NCBI RefSeq assembly: GCF_019655335.1 | Contig: NZ_BPFD01000053.1 | Location: 1-32,795 of the forward strand | Source of the DNA: Shewanella hafniensis | GTDB taxonomy: Bacteria > Pseudomonadota > Gammaproteobacteria > Enterobacterales > Shewanellaceae | DNA: 32,795 nucleotides | Direction: 5' to 3' | Shown here: piece after piece, positions 1-7,504 of the stretch | Layout of the letters: the number at the start of each line of letters is the position of its first letter | How positions within the stretch are numbered: the stretch's first letter is position 1 | Position numbers and translations under genes: made by a program | Notes under the pieces: generated by a model | Database searches by the model: none | Told to the model about the DNA's origin: nothing | What the model saw: the letters and a program-made list of their open reading frames with translations, nothing else

Positions 1-146
1 TCAATCAGTGCCTTAGAGGCCAGCATCAAGCTGTTTAATCGTTTTAGGTGAAGTTCTGGGCAGTATTGGTGTAAAGAATGTTGTAGGATATTGGCTTCGC
101 GCATCTTGTTGTCCAAGTGTAGTTTTTGGCGAAACCATTTGATCAT
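1..146 (-). CDS. Small hypothetical protein, partial at window edge
   Basis: An ATG at 146-144 opens a frame that stays open to base 1, giving 48 complete codons beginning MIKWFRQKLHLDNKMREA. The peptide is basic and probably helical, with no signal peptide or membrane segment. Its start overlaps the stop codon of the upstream chemoreceptor gene in an ATGA arrangement (start 146-144, stop 145-143), which suggests translational coupling and a shared transcript. A short purine run (GGAAG) lies about 13 bases upstream. I do not recognise the family, and the 3' end is outside the window. It could be a chance frame, but the exact ATGA junction favours a real gene. Confidence 0.5.
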   Translation of the reverse strand, partial: MIKWFRQKLHLDNKMREANILQHSLHQYCPELHLKRLNSLMLASKALI

Positions 147-1924
147 GCAACAAGATGCGCTTCCACCCTAATTTGATGATTTATTTGTAAATCATCAGGG
201 GATTCTTCAGTGCGCAGTATCTGGGATTGATTATCTAGGCTAATAGAGGTCGATTCTATCTGCTCGATAATCTGTGATACTTCACGGGAATTATCGCGGA
301 TCACCATCATACTCGAAGCGATTTCTTTAGAAACCAAGGACTGTTCCTCAGTCGAAGCGGCAACCTGAGTATTGATCCCATGAATCGCTTCCGTACTGTG
401 ACGAATATCCTCAAATACTGCCACGATACGTTGCAGCTCTACCCCCGCCTTTTGCATAAGCGTCGCCGCTTGAGTCACAGATGTACCCACTTGATTCGTA
501 CGACTTTGAAGGCTTGCGACAATATCATCGATTTCCTTGGTGGAATCTTGGGTACGCTGGGCTAATGATCTAACCTCATCGGCCACCACTGCGAAGCCTC
601 GCCCTTGCTCACCGGCCCTTGCGGCTTCAATCGCGGCATTCAGTGCCAGCAAATTCGTCTGCTCTGCAATCGCCTTAATCACACTCAACACATTACTGAC
701 TTGGGTGCTTTCGTTCACTAAATGCGACATAGAGTCTTGAGTATTGGTAAACTCAGTTTCCAATACCGACATGGCTTTCAACGCTTCCGATACCGTCTGT
801 TTACCCACAGTGACATGCGCTTCATTTTCAGCGGCGCGGCTTTCAGCGTTCGACGTACTCTCACTCACATGCACTAACGTCGTGGTCATTTCTTCCATCG
901 CACTGGCGCTGGCGTCCAGTTCTCTCGCCACCCGATTTGAGCTTTCACGCGAAACTTGAATGGATGCCTTGGTTTGCTTCGCTAAATCAGCGACCTCTTT
1001 TGCAATACCATCCGTTGTCGATAAGGAACTAGCAAGGGAAGAGATAAACAAGTTGATTTGATTAACGATCTCGCCAATCTCTCCCTGAGTAGTAACGGAG
1101 ATCCGCCGCGCAAGATTTTTAGATCGCTGAATGTCGAGCAACTCACTACAGGTCTGCACTAAGGGAGTCACAATCCGACTCTTAACGATAATGAATCCAC
1201 CAACGGCCGCTAGAATCACGATGAACAATACTAACTGTGACCAGTTTAATGCCGCATGTAAGGAGTCGAGTCGACCATTAACGTCACCATCTGTACGTTT
1301 ATCCAACGCCGTAAAGAACTCATCAATCGGCTGCATGATCTTGGCTTTTTCTCTATGGTATTGGTCGCTATGTAGTAACTCCCTCGCCATGGTTAAGTTC
1401 GGCTCGCCTTTTATCGTGTAGGTTTGGGTGTTGGGGTCCATAAAGATACCTTTGACGGCATTCATGGCTTTCACTTCGAGAGCGACTAACGCATCTGAGT
1501 TTTTTTGGGCTTGTTCGAGGTAACGGAATTCTTCATCGGAAAAACCGAGGGACTTCATTTGCTCTTTTATAGCAATTCTCGCGCCGTCTGGCTTTGGCTT
1601 ATCGCCATAACTCAGTACCAAATCCCAATAAATCTGATGGTACTTTTCGGGTCTGGGTTTCTCACCATTACGGATAGCCAAAATATCCATATACATTTTT
1701 TCGTATTTTTCATCACCAGTGACGGCGTAGGTACGGGCGAGACGTGTTAAGTCATCGGAACCTTGCCTTAATTCATCGGCAAGTTGATAGGACTGATATC
1801 GGATGCTGGCGGCATCATTAAAGAGATCGATTTTAGACTTCACATTGAAGCTCAGTGCCGCAGAAATCACGGCACTCGCGACTATGGTCGAAAATACCAC
1901 ACTCATCATGGTTTTTGTTTTCAT
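143..1924 (-). CDS. Methyl-accepting chemotaxis protein (transmembrane chemoreceptor)
   Basis: A 593-residue chemoreceptor that would signal through CheW/CheA at a cell pole. Segments in order: TM1 about residues 8-26; a periplasmic sensor of about 200 residues containing the block LTRLARTYAVTGDEKYE and, near 91-102, PRPEKYHQIYWD; TM2 230-247; HAMP 248-300; and a cytoplasmic coiled-coil domain with the invariant hairpin IAEQTNLLALNAAIEAARAG (419-438) followed by GRGFAVVADEVRSLAQRT. The sensor block resembles uncharacterised N-terminal regions of other proteobacterial signalling proteins, so the ligand cannot be named. No NWxxF-type CheR/CheB tether is seen at the C-terminus. I chose the ATG at 1924 because it starts just before TM1 and has a GGGGT ribosome site 6 bases upstream; the open frame extends to 2002 without a better start. 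Confidence 0.93.
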   Translation of the reverse strand: MKTKTMMSVVFSTIVASAVISAALSFNVKSKIDLFNDAASIRYQSYQLADELRQGSDDLTRLARTYAVTGDEKYEKMYMDILAIRNGEKPRPEKYHQIYWDLVLSYGDKPKPDGARIAIKEQMKSLGFSDEEFRYLEQAQKNSDALVALEVKAMNAVKGIFMDPNTQTYTIKGEPNLTMARELLHSDQYHREKAKIMQPIDEFFTALDKRTDGDVNGRLDSLHAALNWSQLVLFIVILAAVGGFIIVKSRIVTPLVQTCSELLDIQRSKNLARRISVTTQGEIGEIVNQINLFISSLASSLSTTDGIAKEVADLAKQTKASIQVSRESSNRVARELDASASAMEEMTTTLVHVSESTSNAESRAAENEAHVTVGKQTVSEALKAMSVLETEFTNTQDSMSHLVNESTQVSNVLSVIKAIAEQTNLLALNAAIEAARAGEQGRGFAVVADEVRSLAQRTQDSTKEIDDIVASLQSRTNQVGTSVTQAATLMQKAGVELQRIVAVFEDIRHSTEAIHGINTQVAASTEEQSLVSKEIASSMMVIRDNSREVSQIIEQIESTSISLDNQSQILRTEESPDDLQINHQIRVEAHLVA

Positions 1925-2014
1925 ACTTACCCCAATAGACGGAAGAACTGCTTTAAGTCTAGAAGGAAAATCAGAAAACATCGGTAAAAGTGGGACAATC
2001 AATGGAAATAATCA

Positions 2015-2049
2015 TTTGATTTGCGAGTGATTATCGCTCACAAATCAAA
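2015..2049. repeat. 35-bp inverted repeat upstream of the chemoreceptor gene
   Basis: Arms TTTGATTTG (2015-2023) and CAAATCAAA (2041-2049) are perfectly complementary over 9 bp, with an inner GAG/CTC pairing after one mismatch. It lies 90 bp upstream of the chemoreceptor start and 21 bp after the gloC stop. No T-run follows on either strand, so it is not a standard intrinsic terminator. It could be an operator or an mRNA hairpin between the two genes. Confidence 0.5.
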
Positions 2050-2070
2050 CAGTTCTTAATGACGTGACAC

Positions 2071-2715
2071 TTAGAGTAAAAGTTGGTCCGCGACAAAGGG
2101 ATTATGCTCGCGCTCTTCACCAAAGGTCGATATAGGACCATGCCCCGGAATAAATTCGACGTCGACGCCTAAGGCCCACAGTTTTTCGGTGATCGAGTGA
2201 ATTAAATCCTGATGATTTGATTGAGGAAAATCGGTGCGACCGATTGAACTTCTAAACAAAATATCCCCCACCCACGCTAACTTAGATTGGGCAGAGAAAA
2301 GTGCAATGTGTCCCGGCGTATGCCCAGGGCAATGCAGCACAGACAAGCTTTGCTCACCCACTTGCACGTTATCGCCGTCCTGCAGGTATTGATCCGGTTC
2401 AAAGGCATCGCAATGAGGAAAACCGAAGTTTTGGCTTTGCTTAGGTAAGTTATCAATCCAGAATTTATCGGCGATATGCGGCCCAATAATCGGCACATTG
2501 GTGGCTTGCGCTAAGGCTTTTGCCCCACCGACATGATCGATATGCCCATGGGTAAGAATAATTTTGTCGAGGACGAGTCCAAGTTTCGTCACTTCGTTTT
2601 GGATCCTGTCAATGTTTCCACCAGGATCCACGACCGCAGCTCGCTTGGTTTTTTCACACCAGATCAGGCTGCAATTTTGCTGAAAAGGTGTCACTGGAAT
2701 AATCTGATACTTCAT
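2071..2715 (-). CDS. gloC: Metallo-beta-lactamase-fold hydrolase, glyoxalase II type (YcbL/GloC)
   Basis: A 214-residue cytoplasmic hydrolase, almost exactly the length of E. coli YcbL/GloC, which hydrolyses S-lactoylglutathione in methylglyoxal detoxification. The metal-binding set is visible: HGHIDH (H56, H58, D60, H61), H132 in CPGHTPGH, D151 in WVGDILF, and H192 in IPGHGP. The family's C-terminal motif ERExNPF is present at about 201-207. It lacks the extra C-terminal substrate domain of classical GloB. It starts with ATG at 2715 and is divergent from the aminopeptidase gene, so the 255 bp between them should hold both promoters. The family is clear; the substrate is inferred from YcbL. 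Confidence 0.88.
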   Translation of the reverse strand: MKYQIIPVTPFQQNCSLIWCEKTKRAAVVDPGGNIDRIQNEVTKLGLVLDKIILTHGHIDHVGGAKALAQATNVPIIGPHIADKFWIDNLPKQSQNFGFPHCDAFEPDQYLQDGDNVQVGEQSLSVLHCPGHTPGHIALFSAQSKLAWVGDILFRSSIGRTDFPQSNHQDLIHSITEKLWALGVDVEFIPGHGPISTFGEEREHNPFVADQLLL

Positions 2716-2850
2716 AGCTTCAATCTCGTGTTATCCATAAGCGATAGATTACGCTAAGAAACTCATCATGGCTCAAATTTAAAATGGAAAAATTGATCTT
2801 CACCAAAAGCTAATCAAATAATCCTAGCCTGCTGCAAAAACTATTTGGTC

Positions 2851-2922
2851 TATACCCAAGGTAGTTGAAGATACGAGTTTCAACTAGCCTAGGTTGCTGC
2901 ATCTTCAGGTTATTTGGGTATA
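2851..2922. repeat. 72-bp imperfect palindromic repeat
   Basis: The ends TATACCCAA (2851-2859) and TTGGGTATA (2914-2922) are perfect inverted repeats. A second matched pair, GAAGAT (2867-2872) and ATCTTC (2901-2906), is exactly symmetric about the same centre, and the middle (CAACTAGCCTAGGTTG) is nearly self-complementary. It lies in the divergent gloC/aminopeptidase intergenic region, 48 bp upstream of the aminopeptidase start. From memory, palindromes with TATACCCAA-like ends are frequent in Shewanella genomes; I could not count copies here. Confidence 0.7.
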
Positions 2923-2970
2923 CAATCAGCCAATCACAATAACATGATCCTCTGCCATTAAGGTTGTTTG

Positions 2971-4260
2971 ATGAAACCTGATATTATTCTCGCCGGAGTG
3001 CTGGCGAAGAAACATACTTTTACCTTGCCCCTCAACTATCAAAATCCGATTGCAGAGCAAATCCAAGTGTTTGCCAGAGAACTCTGTAGCCCAGAAAACA
3101 AAGATAAAAAGCTACCTTATATCGTATTTTTCCAAGGCGGCCCCGGATTTGCGGCCATGCGCCCCGCCAGCAACAGCGGCTGGATCCGCCGCGCATTAAA
3201 AGAATATCGGGTGTTATTACTCGATCAGCGCGGCACAGGCTTATCAACACCGATTAATTACCAAAGCCTGCAACACTTAGAGCCCGCAGCTCAAGCTGAG
3301 TATATGAGCCATTTCAGGGCTGACAATATCATTCGTGATGCCGAGACGATTCGTGCCCAACTTTGCCCCGCCGATAAATGGGCGATTCTTGGCCAAAGTT
3401 TCGGGGGATTTTGCGTATTACATTATTTAAGCGCCGCCCCTCAAGGTGTCAGCGAAGCCTATATTACCGGCGGCATACCGTCATTAACCCGCAGCGCTGA
3501 TGACGTCTACCTTGCAACTTATCAACGCGTGCTGGCGAAGAATAAACAATTTTTCCAACGCTTCCACGATGCCCAACATTTAGTTACTCGCTTAGCAAAA
3601 CACTTGCTTGAAAATGAAGTGTATTTAGCAACGGGAGAACGCCTCACGGTTGAAATATTGCAGCTGCTGGGTATTAATATCGGAATGGAGCAAGGTCCTG
3701 AATCGGTTTACTATTTACTTGAGCAGGCTTTGATCAACACGGCTTCTGGAACAGTCGTGAATCCGTTATTTTTAAATCATTTTGGTCAAATGCTCGACTA
3801 CAACACTAACCCGATTTTTGCCCTGCTGCATGAGGCGATCTACTGCCAACACTCAGCTTCACAATGGGCGGCACACAGAGTGAGACAACAATTCCCCGCC
3901 TTTAACTATCAGCAAGGTAAACCGTTTTTATTCACCGGCGAGATGATTTACCCTTGGATGTTTGACCAATTCAGTCACTTAGTACCGCTTAAAGCCGCGG
4001 CTGAAATCCTTGCCCATAAATCAGATTGGCCTGCACTGTATAATCTTGAACAACTGGCGCAAAACCGCGTCCCCGTTGCCGCAGCTATTTACAGTGAAGA
4101 TATGTTTGTCGAGATGCAATACAGCCTAGAAACCGCGCAACAGGTCGGCAGACTAAAGTATTGGTTAACGTCAGAATATGAACACAACGGCATTCGCATG
4201 GATGGCGAGCACATACTGGATAAGCTCATCAGCTTAAACCGAGGTGACACCTTAAGATAA
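2971..4260 (+). CDS. Prolyl aminopeptidase / alpha-beta hydrolase, peptidase family S33
   Basis: A 429-residue alpha/beta hydrolase without a signal peptide, expected to release N-terminal proline from peptides in the cytoplasm. The oxyanion region reads FFQGGPGF (54-60 region), followed by DQRGTG (85-90) and the nucleophile elbow GQSFGG with S143. A candidate catalytic Asp lies in IYSEDMF and a candidate His in YEHNGIRMDGEH near the C-terminus. The length fits the larger (about 425-430 residue) class of prolyl aminopeptidases rather than the 310-residue class. I chose ATG 2971 over the adjoining TTG 2968 because AAGG at 2960-2963 is then 7 bases upstream. It is a single-gene transcript with its own terminator. 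Exact substrate preference is inferred. Confidence 0.85.
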   Translation: MKPDIILAGVLAKKHTFTLPLNYQNPIAEQIQVFARELCSPENKDKKLPYIVFFQGGPGFAAMRPASNSGWIRRALKEYRVLLLDQRGTGLSTPINYQSLQHLEPAAQAEYMSHFRADNIIRDAETIRAQLCPADKWAILGQSFGGFCVLHYLSAAPQGVSEAYITGGIPSLTRSADDVYLATYQRVLAKNKQFFQRFHDAQHLVTRLAKHLLENEVYLATGERLTVEILQLLGINIGMEQGPESVYYLLEQALINTASGTVVNPLFLNHFGQMLDYNTNPIFALLHEAIYCQHSASQWAAHRVRQQFPAFNYQQGKPFLFTGEMIYPWMFDQFSHLVPLKAAAEILAHKSDWPALYNLEQLAQNRVPVAAAIYSEDMFVEMQYSLETAQQVGRLKYWLTSEYEHNGIRMDGEHILDKLISLNRGDTLR

Positions 4261-4359
4261 AGGTTAATTTTAAGGGCTAATTAAGTTAACGCTGACATTA
4301 TAAACCTGCTCCTCATCTATTGAGTGATTTTGGCAAGTTTCAACGACCTATTTCCGTAT

Positions 4360-4392
4360 GAGTAAACCGTTTTGGTTTACTCTTTTTTTTTT
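4360..4392 (+). terminator. Intrinsic terminator of the aminopeptidase gene
   Basis: A perfect 9-bp stem GAGTAAACC (4360-4368) / GGTTTACTC (4374-4382) with a 5-base loop is followed by ten T residues (4383-4392). It lies 100 bp past the stop codon of the plus-strand gene. Confidence 0.93.
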
Positions 4393-4425
4393 GCCAAAAT
4401 TTAGGCCTATTTCGCGCCATTGTTA

Positions 4426-4688
4426 TACCAATCACATTAAATATCTAATCAGTTCAGAGCCTCACAGGCATCTCAATCCAAGGCGCATTGACGCAGAAAT
4501 GGTTATTCCCTTTTAAGTCAATGTAACACCGGAGTGGGATGCCTGTGTGGCTCCCAAAGGGCGGGTTTCAAAGCGCTTTACACTGCGTTCAAAGCTTTCG
4601 ACAGAGCACCACTATGCCTTCAAGCCTTCGCCTTGTCTAAAGCGCGTTAAACTCCCGCTGAATGAACAGATATTTAATACGATTGGTA
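4426..4688. mobile_element. MITE-like non-autonomous element (263 bp)
   Basis: This element fills most of the 472-bp gap between two convergent genes. Its ends are 21-bp inverted repeats (4426-4446 and 4668-4688) of the form TACCAATC-N2-ATTAAATATCT, differing at two central positions. Both ends are flanked by TTA (4423-4425 and 4689-4691), a possible 3-bp target duplication. Inside are two long hairpins: 4457-4479 with 4531-4553 (20 of 23 paired, plus an inner 7-bp CATTGAC/GTCAATG stem), and 4561-4580 with 4638-4658 built around TAAAGCGC. It has no coding capacity. The structure is that of a miniature element mobilised in trans; the parent transposase is unknown. Confidence 0.72.
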
Positions 4689-4732
4689 TTAATGGCCGGA
4701 AATGCCCCTAAAACCAATGATACTCGTGCCTA

Positions 4733-6820
4733 TCAAACCTCAGCAGCCACTTTGCGTGTTCGACTCCGAGTCCCTGAACTCGCACTCGACTTTTTCGCAC
4801 TGCTACTTGTCGTTGTACTTGTTTTAGCGGTACTTGCCGTGCCAGTGCGTTTTGCAGAGCTAGAGGCTTTACGGTAAGGCGACTTGCGATAACCTTGGCC
4901 TTTTAAACCATTAAGCGCGGTGGGCAGTTGTGCTCCTGCGTTTTGAATAAGCGTGGATAAAGTACCGAGCAGCGGTTGCATAAAGGCTTGATAGGAGGTT
5001 TCTTTATGACAAATGCCGTTCAAGCTGGCTTCCCAAAGGGCGGTCATGTCAGGCGTTGTTGCACTCGCGGGCAGGCTGTTAATCAAGCCCTTACCCACAT
5101 CCGTCGAAACGATAGATTTACCTAAGCGTTGTAAAAAACCGCGTTTGAACAGCAATTCGATAATACCAGCACGGGTGGCCTCAGTACCTAAGCCATCAGT
5201 TTCTTTAAGAATTTTACGGATCTCAGGGTCGGTCACATAACGGCTAATACCCGTCATTGCACCAAGTAAAGTGGCATCGGTAAAGGCTTTTGGTGGCTTA
5301 GTATTTTTCTCCAGCAACTCGCCTCGAGTACAATGTAAAGCCTGCCCTAATTTCAGAGGCGGTAATTGGCCGATAAACTCGTCATTCTCCTCATCGTCCT
5401 TGCCCGCGCTTTCTTCCGTCGACTTGTTGCCACTCGCCTTACTGCCATGAGGCTCTTGGCGAGCAAAGAGTTGCTTCCAGCCGAGGGACTTATCCTGACG
5501 TGCCTTGGTATTAAATAAGCCGCCCTCTATCGTCACTTGCACAGTAGTTTCACTGTAACAATAGGCCGGATAAAACTGAGCTAAGTACTGGCGGGCAACA
5601 TGAAGATATAACTGCCTCTCACGCTGACTTAAGCTGGATAAGTTAGCCGTTTTCTCGGTAGGCACGATGGCGTGGTGGGCATCCACTTTTTTATCATCCC
5701 ATGCCTTGGATTTAAGCCGTGGATCGGGGGCATCGGCGCCTTGCAGTAACTCAGCGGCACCACCGCTAATCGCCTTAAGTACCGACGGCGCTAGGCTATG
5801 TTGCTCGACGGGCAAATAACGGCTGTCAGAGCGGGGATAGGTAATGAGTTTATGGCGCTCATACAAACTCTGGCAAGTATCGAGCACGTCCTTAGCACTC
5901 ATGCCAAACCGTTTCGCCGCATCAATTTGAAGCGCGGATAAGCTGTAGGGCAAAGGCGGATTCTGTTTCTTGTCCTTAGCCACTAATTGAGTCACTAAGG
6001 CAGGTTTATTACTGATGCGACTCACCACATTTTGCGCTAACCCTCTGGCTAGTACTCGCCCTTCTTCGTCCATATACGGCTGACAAGCTTCGCTGGGTTG
6101 CCACTTAGCACTGAAGGCTTCCAGCTTTTCGGTCGCCAAATGCGCTAGCACTTCATAGAAAGGTTTAGATTGAAAATTAGCAATCTCTTCATCACGGCGC
6201 ACCACTAGCCCGAGTAAAGGCGTTTGCACTCGCCCGACGGACAATACGCCTTGATAACCAACCTTTTTACCTTGGATAGTATACGCGCGGGTCATATTCA
6301 TGCCGTAGAGCCAATCGGCGCGGCTACGGGCTAAGGCCGATGTGGACAAAGGAATAAACTCGCGATTACTGCGCAGCTGCGTTAGCGCCCGTTTTACGGC
6401 TTGTGGGTTTAAGTCGCTGATCAGTAAACGCTGAGTTTGATGTAATTTATCACCCGTCACGCCAAGATAGGCAATCACTTCATCCACGAGTAATTGCCCT
6501 TCACGATCGGGATCGCCTGCATTAACCAGCGTGTTAGCTTGTTTGACTAATCGTTTCAGCACTGTGAGTTGGCTGCGAGTTGCGGCCTTAGGTTTTAGTT
6601 GCCACTTGTCCGGCACTATTGGCAAGTGCTCGAATTTCCACGACTTAAATTCGGGATTATAGGCATCAGGTTCTGCTTGTTCGAGCAAGTGACCGACACA
6701 CCAAGACACGCAATCGCCATTGGCGGCTTCGATAAATCCATCGCCTTTTTTATGGGGTTTAGGCAATACATCGGCAATGGCCCGCCCTAGGCTAGGTTTT
6801 TCAGCGATATAGAGGATCAT
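4733..6820 (-). CDS. topB: DNA topoisomerase III
   Basis: A 695-residue type IA topoisomerase that decatenates DNA during replication and recombination. The toprim domain begins at once with MILYIAEKPS and has the metal-binding DPDREGQ motif (D103, D105, E107). The catalytic tyrosine is Y328 in LITYPRSDSRY, the same residue number as in E. coli TopB, which supports the ATG at 6820 over the upstream GTG at 6835. It is longer than E. coli TopB (653 residues) because of a charged linker near residues 460-490 (SKASGNKSTEESAGKDDEEN) and a Ser/Thr/Lys/Arg-rich tail of about 45 residues ending RSRTRKVAAEV. The tail is probably a flexible DNA-binding extension. The gene is transcribed alone, divergent from a small membrane-protein gene. 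Confidence 0.96.
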   Translation of the reverse strand: MILYIAEKPSLGRAIADVLPKPHKKGDGFIEAANGDCVSWCVGHLLEQAEPDAYNPEFKSWKFEHLPIVPDKWQLKPKAATRSQLTVLKRLVKQANTLVNAGDPDREGQLLVDEVIAYLGVTGDKLHQTQRLLISDLNPQAVKRALTQLRSNREFIPLSTSALARSRADWLYGMNMTRAYTIQGKKVGYQGVLSVGRVQTPLLGLVVRRDEEIANFQSKPFYEVLAHLATEKLEAFSAKWQPSEACQPYMDEEGRVLARGLAQNVVSRISNKPALVTQLVAKDKKQNPPLPYSLSALQIDAAKRFGMSAKDVLDTCQSLYERHKLITYPRSDSRYLPVEQHSLAPSVLKAISGGAAELLQGADAPDPRLKSKAWDDKKVDAHHAIVPTEKTANLSSLSQRERQLYLHVARQYLAQFYPAYCYSETTVQVTIEGGLFNTKARQDKSLGWKQLFARQEPHGSKASGNKSTEESAGKDDEENDEFIGQLPPLKLGQALHCTRGELLEKNTKPPKAFTDATLLGAMTGISRYVTDPEIRKILKETDGLGTEATRAGIIELLFKRGFLQRLGKSIVSTDVGKGLINSLPASATTPDMTALWEASLNGICHKETSYQAFMQPLLGTLSTLIQNAGAQLPTALNGLKGQGYRKSPYRKASSSAKRTGTASTAKTSTTTSSSAKKSSASSGTRSRTRKVAAEV

Positions 6821-6986
6821 ACAAACACCAAGCACTGGATATAATTACAGTATAATTTAGCCCAAACGTCCGTTGAGTGCAAATTTCTGTGACAAACCGA
6901 GCTTAAATACCAAAGCTAAAGTGTAAATTCAATTGCGAATAGTTCTCAACAACAACTAGAATGCACTAAATTTTAGAGGAGTGGCT

Positions 6987-7274
6987 ATGAGACAGTTTGC
7001 AATAAATGCGCGGCAGGCGATGACAATCAGTCCAGCATTGATATTAAGATTCAATCAGTTACTGCTATTTCATAGCCTGATGTTACTCGCGATAAGCATG
7101 CTCACTAGCACTTGGCTGGGACAAATGAAAATCATCAACATGCCTTTAGCTTGGGGATTCATGCTAGTAATGCCCATTGCGGTGAGTTTATCGCTACTGC
7201 TAAAACATCAAGTCACCCGCCATAGCTTAAGCAGCTTATTCGGGGTGTGGATGCTGCTGTGGATCTGGGGATGA
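6987..7274 (+). CDS. Small hypothetical membrane protein
   Basis: A 95-residue protein with three likely membrane segments, around residues 18-40, 50-68 and 80-95; the last runs to the C-terminus (GVWMLLWIWG). The N-terminus is basic and polar (MRQFAINARQAM), so it probably stays in the cytoplasm. A strong AGAGGAG ribosome site at 6975-6981 sits 5 bases before the ATG at 6987, so I prefer this to the GTG at 6981 that overlaps the ribosome site. It is divergent from topB and convergent with purF. I do not recognise a family. The good ribosome site and coherent hydrophobic pattern argue that it is real. Confidence 0.65.
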   Translation: MRQFAINARQAMTISPALILRFNQLLLFHSLMLLAISMLTSTWLGQMKIINMPLAWGFMLVMPIAVSLSLLLKHQVTRHSLSSLFGVWMLLWIWG

Positions 7275-7415
7275 GCCAACTAACCTATGGCTGAAAAGAT
7301 CAGCAGCCTCGCATCTCCAGCAATGGATTGGGTACTCGGATGTCGAGAACTAACACTCAGAGAAGTTTCCCCTCGCCCAATCGCGGCACCTTTCCCAAGT
7401 GGCGGTTAACGCTCT

Positions 7416-7462
7416 ATAAAAAAGCCATAAAAAAAGCCATAAAAAAAGCCATAAAAAAAGCC
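7416..7462. repeat. Four tandem copies of a 12-bp A-rich unit
   Basis: Units of the form ATAAAAAAAGCC end at 7426, 7438, 7450 and 7462; the first has lost one A. The last copy forms one arm of the purF terminator hairpin, so the array looks like that terminator arm multiplied by slippage. On the minus strand it reads as GGCTTTTTTTAT repeated. Confidence 0.85.
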
Positions 7463-7485
7463 AATGACATTATCACTGGCTTTTT
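7453..7485 (-). terminator. Intrinsic terminator of purF (bidirectional)
   Basis: GCCAATGA (7460-7467) pairs with TCACTGGC (7473-7480) with a single G-T wobble, extended by A/T runs on both sides. On the minus strand the stem is followed by a run of seven T, 20 bp past the purF stop. The five T at 7481-7485 could also end transcripts from the plus-strand membrane-protein gene. Confidence 0.85.
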
Positions 7486-7504
7486 ATCCGCCTAACGTTT
7501 CACC

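Noticed and set aside
2015..2049. CRP site (TGTGA...TCAC within the inverted repeat)
   Set aside because: The spacing between half-sites is 7 rather than 6 bases and the outer symmetry (TTTGATTTG) is unlike CRP sites.
4662..4877. A 71-codon plus-strand frame spanning the end of the MITE and the end of topB
   Set aside because: It starts inside the terminal repeat and runs antisense to the low-complexity topB tail; there is no ribosome site.
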